Source: Geobacter sp.
Lineage (GTDB): Bacteria; Desulfobacterota; Desulfuromonadia; Geobacterales; Geobacteraceae
Assembly: GCA_003490025.1 (NCBI GenBank)
Contig: DNJC01000085.1
Span: 180 to 15,944 of the forward strand
Direction: 5' to 3'
DNA length: 15,765 nucleotides
Of this stretch, positions 1 through 4,086 are shown piece after piece. Position numbers and translations under genes: made by a program. The notes beneath the pieces were generated by a model, which did not search any database, had not been told where the DNA came from, and saw only the letters and a program-made list of their open reading frames with translations. Position 1 is the stretch's first letter; every line of letters begins with the position of its first letter.

Positions 1-115
1 CCCCCCACCATGCGACGCACTGCACCGGATTCCGCTTACCTCCCCCTTCTCGCCTCTACCCTAACACCCTTCAGACCCTCACTGCTCCTTGGTACCATTG
101 CCCCTTCGCTACCCC

Positions 116-143
116 TTGCTTTTTTCATCAGAACAGGTATCTT
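116..143 (+). promoter_or_regulatory. Candidate promoter of the tumE-tumA operon
   Basis: TTGCTT at 116-121 and TATCTT at 138-143 are separated by 16 bases, giving a plausible sigma-70 -35/-10 pair about 35 bases ahead of the toxin start. The sequence before it (1-115) is pyrimidine-rich on this strand and I recognise no gene in it. Confidence 0.35.
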
Positions 144-178
144 ATCAGCAGCTCACAACCTTTACCAACGGAGCACCG

Positions 179-517
179 ATGCCCCCGGAGAATCTGCTCA
201 ACCTTGATGGCGAGATCTTCTTCCTGGACAAAGGATATTGGGTTAAATTTGAGGCCCACCGAGTTGCCCCGACCCCCGCAGTACCACACGGCATAATCTA
301 CTCGGTGACCCTCCATGACCGGAACAGCACGCGTATCCTGGGGTTCGACAACGCCCACGCAGTGAAGGAAAAGAAGAAGGGCTACAAGGCAAGGAAAGTC
401 ACCTTCGATCACCTGCACAAGCAGGAGAAGGTCATTCCATACGAGTATCGGTCAGCATCGAAATTGCTGGATGACTTCTGGAAAGAAGTTGCAGCTATGA
501 CGGGCATCACTTTTTAA
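179..517 (+). CDS. TumE-like toxin (DUF6516 family)
   Basis: A 112-residue protein that I recognise by overall pattern as a TumE/DUF6516-family toxin of a two-gene toxin-antitoxin system; the molecular target is not evident from the sequence. It has the family's small size, an N-terminal stretch with alternating acidic and hydrophobic residues (NLDGEIFFLDKGYWVKFEA), a middle containing HGIIYSVTLHD and a lysine-rich run (EKKKGYKARK) before a short C-terminal helix. I chose the ATG at 179 because GGAG at 170-173 lies 5 bases upstream; an in-frame ATG at 89 adds 30 low-complexity residues and has no good ribosome site. The next gene starts 27 bases downstream, so toxin precedes antitoxin, as in HigBA-type operons. 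The family call is recognition from memory, not a search. Confidence 0.7.
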   Translation: MPPENLLNLDGEIFFLDKGYWVKFEAHRVAPTPAVPHGIIYSVTLHDRNSTRILGFDNAHAVKEKKKGYKARKVTFDHLHKQEKVIPYEYRSASKLLDDFWKEVAAMTGITF

Positions 518-544
518 TTGCGTCTTTGCAAAGAGGATAGAGAA

Positions 545-970
545 ATGAAAAACGTACTGAACCTGGGTGTCATGTCCCGGGAAGAATACATGGCGAGAAC
601 CTTGGCGATCGCCAAGGGTGAATATGTCCCGCAGCCCGATGAGCCGAAAGTGTGGTTCGAGTCCACAAGATCCATGGCCGAGGTTTTGAGCAATGACAAC
701 AGGGAATTGCTGGCCATGATAGCAGCCAGAGAACCCAGGTCATTGAAGGATCTTGAAGAGATCTCCGGCCGGAAGGTGAGCAACATCTCCCGAACTCTGA
801 AGACAATGGAGAAATTCGGGATCGTGACGCTTCACAAAGAGAACAGGCAGGTGCGTCCTGTGGTGAACGCCACCGACATCAAGATCGAGATCAATCTGGT
901 CAGTTCTCTTGAGAGCCCGGTGCGTATCCAGCCGGAAAAGAAGCCTAGCAGAAAAATGATCAGCAAATAA
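545..970 (+). CDS. TumA-like winged-helix antitoxin (HVO_A0114 family)
   Basis: A 141-residue putative DNA-binding protein. Residues about 40-115 form a MarR-like winged helix: a first helix (NRELLAMIAAREPRSLKDLEE), a recognition-helix region (GRKVSNISRTLKTMEKFGIV) and a wing ending in RPVVNATDIKIEINL. This pattern fits the HVO_A0114 family, annotated as the antitoxin partner of TumE-type toxins. The N-terminal 40 residues (LGVMSREEYMARTLAIAKGE) probably contact the toxin, as expected for such antitoxins (inference). Start choice: ATG at 545 has GAGG at 533-536 and a spacer of about 8 bases; a TTG at 518 directly after the toxin stop has none. It is co-transcribed with the preceding toxin and likely autoregulates the operon. 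Confidence 0.72.
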   Translation: MKNVLNLGVMSREEYMARTLAIAKGEYVPQPDEPKVWFESTRSMAEVLSNDNRELLAMIAAREPRSLKDLEEISGRKVSNISRTLKTMEKFGIVTLHKENRQVRPVVNATDIKIEINLVSSLESPVRIQPEKKPSRKMISK

Positions 971-993
971 AGCCTGCAGTAAGACTGAGATGT

Positions 994-1010
994 GGGTGCG
1001 AACGGCACCC
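994..1010 (+). repeat. Small inverted repeat after the TumA-like gene
   Basis: GGGTGC (994-999) and GCACCC (1005-1010) form a 6-bp stem with a 5-base loop, 24 bases after the antitoxin stop. It could end the operon, but the next T-run (CTTTTTC) starts about 15 bases further on, so it is not a textbook intrinsic terminator. Confidence 0.3.
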
Positions 1011-1105
1011 ATTATCCGGTCTGCTTTTTCACCCGCTCTTCCTACTCCACACCAGGTACCTTTCCGCTTAGTTCCACTCGCATCCACTTCTGCCGAAGTT
1101 TACGG

Positions 1106-1171
1106 GGACGCCCATGGTTTTCGGCGTTTCTTGCATCGCCGGCCGAGAAACGCCGATTTTCATGGACGTAC
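1106..1171. repeat. Long imperfect inverted repeat of unknown nature
   Basis: CGGCGTTTCT (1122-1131) and AGAAACGCCG (1146-1155) are perfect 10-base arms around a 14-base loop. Similarity continues outward: GACGCCCATGG on the left matches the complement of CATGGACGTAC on the right with a few mismatches, giving arms of about 26 bases. The stretch 971-1280 holds no gene I can support. Both strands carry short open frames here, but none has a ribosome site or recognisable domain. It may be a remnant of a mobile element or a structured RNA. Confidence 0.45.
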
Positions 1172-1280
1172 CTAAAGCTCCCAGGCCACATCGCATCGGA
1201 GCTGGCAACCTTTCCGGTGCACCGCCGTCGTGATCGGTTCTCATAACATGAAAATCCCCCGTGCCATTGAATTCCATTGA

Positions 1281-1309
1281 TTGACAAACACACGCCTTCC
1301 CGGTAGTGT
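1281..1309 (+). promoter_or_regulatory. Strong sigma-70 type promoter in the island
   Basis: A perfect -35 box TTGACA (1281-1286), a 17-base spacer and TAGTGT (1304-1309) as -10. Transcription should begin near 1316. No open reading frame with a ribosome site follows; a terminator lies about 30 bases downstream of the predicted start, so the product should be a short RNA. Confidence 0.6.
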
Positions 1310-1315
1310 TCCTTT

Positions 1316-1378
1316 CAAGGACTGGGGATTCTCGGTCGACAGCTGGCCTCAACGGAATCGTTGGGGCCTTTTGTTTTT
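1316..1378 (+). ncRNA. Candidate small RNA of about 63 nt
   Basis: The segment is bounded by a near-consensus promoter (1281-1309) and an intrinsic terminator (1345-1378), so it should yield a transcript of roughly 60 nt with no coding capacity worth naming. The 5' half (1317-1344) includes the palindrome GTCGAC and is free to pair with targets; the 3' half is the terminator hairpin. It runs toward the 3' end of the DUF1016 remnant on the opposite strand. I do not recognise an RNA family. Confidence 0.45.
1345..1378 (+). terminator. Intrinsic terminator, + strand
   Basis: GGCCTCAACG (1345-1354), loop GAAT, and CGTTGGGGCC (1359-1368) make a 10-bp stem with one G-T wobble, followed directly by TTTTGTTTTT (1369-1378). 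The T-run is only on the + side, so the direction is clear. Confidence 0.8.
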
Positions 1379-1390
1379 CAGGATTGCGGT

Positions 1391-1614
1391 TCACAAGTTC
1401 ACCGCATCCCACAACTCAAGCTGCGCGATTTGGGCATAGAAGTCGGGTTTGAGGGGATCGTCGATATATATCAGGGTCTTGATATGGGTCCAGTTCAATT
1501 GTCTCCGCAGTGCGGAGACAATCTGCTCATCGGTAAATGTCTCTGCAAAGCGGAGACAATGGAGCAGTTGCTTTTGGCTCCAGCCTTTCCCGTAGGCGTC
1601 GGTCACTTTCCCTT
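1391..1614 (-). pseudogene. DUF1016 (YhcG-type nuclease) N-domain remnant
   Basis: About 74 codons resemble the conserved N-terminal region of DUF1016/YhcG proteins, which carry a C-terminal PD-(D/E)XK nuclease domain and cluster with restriction systems. The family pattern is visible in YGKGWSQKQLLHCLRFAE, then EQIVSALRRQLNWTHIKTL, then DDPLKPDFYAQIAQLE. The frame stops at 1391 soon after, so the nuclease half is missing. At the 5' side the similarity ends near 1614, where the sequence turns into an hsdS start in another frame. It therefore lacks its own start and its catalytic domain and is almost certainly non-functional. The in-frame ATG near 1666 lies in hsdS-derived sequence and is not a real start. 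Confidence 0.7.
1498..1522. repeat. Perfect 12-bp-arm palindrome in the DUF1016 remnant
   Basis: ATTGTCTCCGCA (1498-1509), a single G, and TGCGGAGACAAT (1511-1522). A degenerate second copy (TGTCTCTGC, AAA, GCGGAGACA) lies at about 1538-1558. On the minus strand both sit in the coding segments IVSALRRQL and LRFAET, so coding constraint may partly explain them. Confidence 0.6.
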
Positions 1615-1734
1615 GGCAATGCCTGTCTGGACTGTAGCAACTTTCTTTAGTCGAATTACCCGCCACCCCTCAGGCGCCTCCCCAAGCCACTCCACACCTG
1701 AATCCTTGTATCTCTCGTAGCGCGGAAAGCTCAT
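1603..1734 (-). pseudogene. Truncated type I restriction specificity subunit (hsdS) start
   Basis: A 43-residue frame has the classic N-terminus of a type I restriction-modification S subunit: RYERYKDSGVEWLGEAPEGW, then RLKKVATVQTGIAKGK, after which real HsdS proteins continue for some 350-400 residues of target-recognition domains. Here a TGA follows at once (1603-1605), and the DNA continues as a DUF1016 gene in a different frame. The ATG at 1734 overlaps the stop of the abi gene (ATGA), so the abi gene was probably embedded in a type I system operon. No hsdM or hsdR sequence is in the window. The residual peptide cannot specify DNA recognition. Confidence 0.75.
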
Positions 1735-2707
1735 GCCGCACCTCCCCTCGACTTCTGCACGACGTCTTGCCAGAATGGCTCCTTTTCCCAATCCGGAGGA
1801 AAACCCATGTGAGGACGCGAAAACTGCGGATGACGATCGAGTAATCGCACCAGGCGCTCCGCCCAACCGCTTCCAGGGTTCACCACCCGCAGCAGCGATT
1901 CGATTACCACCAGTTGCATGTATAAGCGACGCTGTGGATTCAGTGTCTGTTCCGGATGCAGATGCGAGCCCGTCGGCAGAGCCTGCGGCGGCACCGGCCA
2001 ATCTTGTGGATGTTTTTTGGGGATCTCCGGCCGGCTGCCGAATTCGCGGTTCCAAATGCGCATATGGTGGGCACAAAGGTTCCTCAAGTCGGATAGACTC
2101 CTGAACCACGATTTGAGAACCGGAAATTTCCAGCCGAAATGCAGCTCTATGCGCTTGGTGTCCGCTTCGTGCCGCAGGTTGGATAAGAGAAAGGAGACCT
2201 CCTTGAAGGTCAACAATTCTACGGCCATCCAGATGGGGGCTGAGGAGGAGCGCCGACATACTTCGCTCGATAGTGAGCGAGGAAGGTTTCCACCTCCCTC
2301 TCCTTGACTGCTTGATCGAGCTTATTGAGCAACCAATCATGGCGATAACGGGTGTCGAAAACGGAGGGTTCCAGGTAGCCATGCGGTCCGTGGTGTTCAG
2401 CAAGGGTATTGGTGATTTGCGCGCGCAAAGCGACTACCAGTCGCTCGATGGCGTCAAGAAGCAGCAAACGTAATTCACGGTCGAACACGTACAGGCTGAA
2501 GATATCTTCGAAGGCTACGCCGGATTGGAAACAGTGCTCAGCATCGTCGGGAATATAAAAGGGGCGAGTATAGGCGGAGAGACGGTAGTAGCTGACATTG
2601 GCGAGGTGATGCAGAACGCGGGACTCGTCGTCGATGCGCAGTCCACGGGCCCGCAGTTTGTCGACCTGCTCGGCGGGAGAAAAAGCAGGCTTGTCGAAGA
2701 CTGTCAC
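1731..2707 (-). pseudogene. Abi_2/AbiF-family HEPN abortive-infection protein, frameshifted
   Basis: The Abi_2/AbiF family consists of HEPN-domain proteins, predicted RNases, in phage abortive infection. The first frame (2707 to 2219, 162 residues) holds the N-terminal half: VFDKPAFSPAEQVDKLRARG, then HLANVSYYRLSAYTRPF, FEDIFSLYVFDRELRLLLLDAIE, and AHHGPHGYL-like and FLAHYRAKY segments. The second frame (ending at 1731) continues from IWMAVELLTF through the catalytic HEPN motif RNLCAH (R-x4-H, 2067-2084) to the C-terminus. The frames join at a run of five C on the coding strand (five G at 2235-2239); adding one C restores a 325-residue protein ending PPQPPIWMAVE, the usual family length and motif. 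The GTG start at 2707 has GGAGG at 2714-2718, 6 bases away. Everything except the single base is intact, so this is a recent mutation, a sequencing error or slippage. Confidence 0.8.
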
Positions 2708-2724
2708 TGGCAGCCTCCGAACGC

Positions 2725-2766
2725 AAAAAACCCGCCAAAGTGTGCATCGTTGAGAGGCATGGCGGG
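2725..2766 (-). terminator. Terminator/attenuator hairpin just upstream of abi
   Basis: On the minus strand CCCGCCA (2766-2760) and TGGCGGG (2737-2731) form a 7-bp stem followed by TTTTTT (2730-2725). It lies only 7 bases before the abi ribosome site, so abi expression should need read-through. The large 22-base loop is unusual for a plain terminator. A second small hairpin (GTGTT/AACAC, 2768-2780) precedes it. Confidence 0.6.
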
Positions 2767-2878
2767 TGTGTTGAAAACACTAGTACCAGAAGCAAGCCTC
2801 GATGTACAGCAAAAAAGCGCAGCGATCCGCTCCCCGTTGTGACCCGCACGGCAAACGGAACTGCGGAGCGTGATAGTC
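2725..2878 (-). ncRNA. Candidate abiF-associated structured RNA
   Basis: Between a decayed phd gene and the abi ribosome site, about 150 bases on the minus strand lack a credible protein but carry nested structure. CGCTCC (2870-2865) pairs with GGAGCG (2833-2828), and CCGTT (2858-2854) with AACGG (2838-2834), with a 6-base bulge on one side only; then GTGTT/AACAC (2780-2768) and a terminator hairpin (2766-2731). A conserved abiF RNA motif located upstream of abiF genes has been described, and AbiF proteins have been linked to RNA partners; position and layout here match that picture. I cannot confirm the consensus from memory, and no clear promoter is visible immediately upstream. The open frame through it (GTG start near 2919) is an extension of the phd remnant. 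Confidence 0.5.
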
Positions 2879-2981
2879 TCAGGGCCATCATATCGAGCAG
2901 AGTTGATCAATTGGCTCACGCGGTTTTTGGCCTCCTGTAATTGCCATTGACCCGCACGGGCTGATCGTATCGAGTTTTCAT
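2863..2981 (-). pseudogene. Decayed Phd/YefM-type antitoxin fragment
   Basis: The minus-strand codons 2946-2863 read WQLQEAKNRVSQLINSA, then GPETITLR, the unmistakable DNA-binding N-terminal pattern of Phd/YefM antitoxins. It breaks off there where the family normally continues with about 45 more residues; the abi-linked RNA begins at this point. An ATG at 2981 with a good ribosome site (CCTCCC on the + strand, 2986-2991) starts MKTRYDQPVRVN, which joins the WQLQ segment only if one base is restored near 2946. So the gene is both frameshifted and 3'-truncated. No cognate toxin is present. Confidence 0.6.
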
Positions 2982-3012
2982 AGCGCCTCCCGTCTGGCTA
3001 GCTGCCTGGATT

Positions 3013-3041
3013 CAAATAGCACGTTTTGTCGCAGCCAACAA
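3013..3041 (-). promoter_or_regulatory. Candidate promoter of the phd remnant
   Basis: On the minus strand TTGTTG (3041-3036) and TATTTG (3018-3013) are 17 bases apart, and the phd start lies 32 bases further on. It could also drive the abi-linked RNA by read-through across the dead phd gene. The rest of 2982-3160 shows only a pyrimidine-rich tract at about 3113-3141. Confidence 0.3.
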
Positions 3042-3162
3042 GAAGCTTGAAAAACTTGGATCCCCCCACCGAGCGCGGCAGGTGGCCCACACCTCCAGAC
3101 GAAGACTAGATCACCTCCCTCCTCCTTCCTTCCTCCTCTCCATGAAGCTAACCAGCACCCTA

Positions 3163-3191
3163 TTGACTTACGACAAACTTACGAGTATTGT
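3163..3191 (+). promoter_or_regulatory. lexA cassette promoter with candidate LexA operator
   Basis: TTGACT (3163-3168), a 17-base spacer and TATTGT (3186-3191) form a good sigma-70 promoter. The spacer is largely filled by two copies of ACTTACGA, at 3166-3173 and 3177-3184, exactly 11 bases (about one helical turn) apart. A repressor binding there would block RNA polymerase, so I infer it is the LexA autoregulatory site. It differs from the E. coli CTGT-N8-ACAG box and, as I recall it, from the Geobacter sulfurreducens GGTT-type box. The resulting 5' leader is about 160 nt and contains a palindromic repeat. Confidence 0.55.
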
Positions 3192-3278
3192 CACTCTCCT
3201 GATCGGCATCCCACGCCGTTACGGGGAGGACTCAATTGCGGTGCTTGCCGAGCAGAGACTGGCAACGCAAAAAAACAC

Positions 3279-3320
3279 CCTCACCCGGCCTTCGGCCACC
3301 CTCTCCCGGAGGGCGAGGGG
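3279..3320. repeat. Palindromic repeat copy 1, lexA leader
   Basis: CCCTCTCCC (3299-3307), loop GGA, GGGCGAGGG (3311-3319), one mismatch; preceded by CCCTCACCC and a small GGCC-TTC-GGCC hairpin (3287-3297). The 22 bases at 3298-3319 recur identically at 6014-6035 inside dnaE2. It lies between the promoter and the lexA ribosome site. Confidence 0.75.
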
Positions 3321-3360
3321 TATTGGTTGGGTAGAGGTAAGGGGAAGCGCGGAGGTGTAG

Positions 3361-4086
3361 ATGACGCCTAAACAGAAGAGGGTTCTTGATTTCATACTGG
3401 GCTTCGTCGAGGGGCACGGGTTCCAGCCTTCGCAGCTGGAGATCGCGAAGGGGTGCGGGTTCGAATCGCTGGGGACGGTGCAGCATTACTTGCGCATCCT
3501 GGAACGGCACGGACTGCTTGCTCGGCAAGCGAACGCGAAAAGGGGATTGCAGCTGGCGGGGCCAAATCCGCAGTATCCCACGGTGACAAGGCTCATCGGC
3601 TCAGCAGATGGCAGCTTCACCCACCCCCTGTCCCCCTCCCGTCAAGGGAGGGGGGACCTGATAGCCACCTCTGCGACGCCGGCGCGGATGGAACTGCCGC
3701 TGGTGGGGATCGTGGCGGCGGGACGGCCGGTGGAGGCGTTTCAGCTCTCGGACGCCATCGAGGTTCCGTCGGCAATGGCGGGCCCGGGGAACGTGGTGTA
3801 CGAGGTGCGCGGGGATTCGATGGTCGAGATGGGAATCATGGACGGGGACTTCGTGGCGGTGCACCCGCAGGCGAACGCGGAGAACGGCCAGACGGTGATC
3901 GCCGAGGTGAACGGCTCCATCACCATCAAGAAGTATGTTCGAAAGGGGAACAGCATCCAGCTGCTTCCCGCCAACGCGGCCATGAGTCCCATCACTGTGT
4001 CTGAGGAGGATGACTTCCACATCAGGGGGATCCTGGTCGGGTCTATGAGGTTTTATCGAAAATGGACCGGCAAATCCTCCACATAG
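3361..4086 (+). CDS. lexA: LexA SOS repressor with an enlarged hinge
   Basis: LexA represses DNA-damage genes and cleaves itself when stimulated by RecA filaments. The N-terminal winged helix (residues 1-70) reads TPKQKRVLDFILGFVEGHGF with recognition region SLGTVQHYLRILERHGLL. The C-terminal S24-type peptidase domain has the scissile A120-G121 in GIVAAGRP, nucleophile S153 in RGDSMVEMG and general-base K190 in ITIKKY; the 37-residue spacing equals that of S119/K156 in E. coli. At 241 residues it is about 40 longer than E. coli LexA. Part of the excess is a hinge segment (about 84-103) encoded by a palindromic repeat. GGAGG at 3351-3355 sets the start 5 bases later. The last 25 bases overlap imuB, so the two are translationally coupled. 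Likely autoregulated through the repeat in its promoter. Confidence 0.95.
   Translation: MTPKQKRVLDFILGFVEGHGFQPSQLEIAKGCGFESLGTVQHYLRILERHGLLARQANAKRGLQLAGPNPQYPTVTRLIGSADGSFTHPLSPSRQGRGDLIATSATPARMELPLVGIVAAGRPVEAFQLSDAIEVPSAMAGPGNVVYEVRGDSMVEMGIMDGDFVAVHPQANAENGQTVIAEVNGSITIKKYVRKGNSIQLLPANAAMSPITVSEEDDFHIRGILVGSMRFYRKWTGKSST
3622..3656. repeat. Palindromic repeat copy 2, in frame within lexA
   Basis: CCCCCTCCC (3632-3640), loop GTCAA, GGGAGGGGG (3646-3654), a perfect 9-bp stem, flanked by CCACCCCCTG. It encodes HPLSPSRQGRGD in the LexA hinge between the DNA-binding and peptidase domains, about 20 residues ahead of the cleavage site. It belongs to the same C-rich/G-rich family as the copies at 5339-5359 and 15211-15231. 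Confidence 0.7.

Noticed and set aside
10..207. 65-codon frame at the window start
   Set aside because: No ribosome site, low-complexity Pro/Leu/Ser content, and it overlaps the better-supported toxin start at 179.
1068..1412. 114-codon minus-strand frame through the gene-poor stretch
   Set aside because: It reads through the small-RNA terminator and the long inverted repeat, lacks a ribosome site, and matches no family I recognise; it remains possible that part of it is a repeated small protein.
2704..2919. 71-codon minus-strand frame just before abi
   Set aside because: Its first residues are the Phd remnant and the rest is translation through the structured RNA and terminator; there is no ribosome site for its GTG start.
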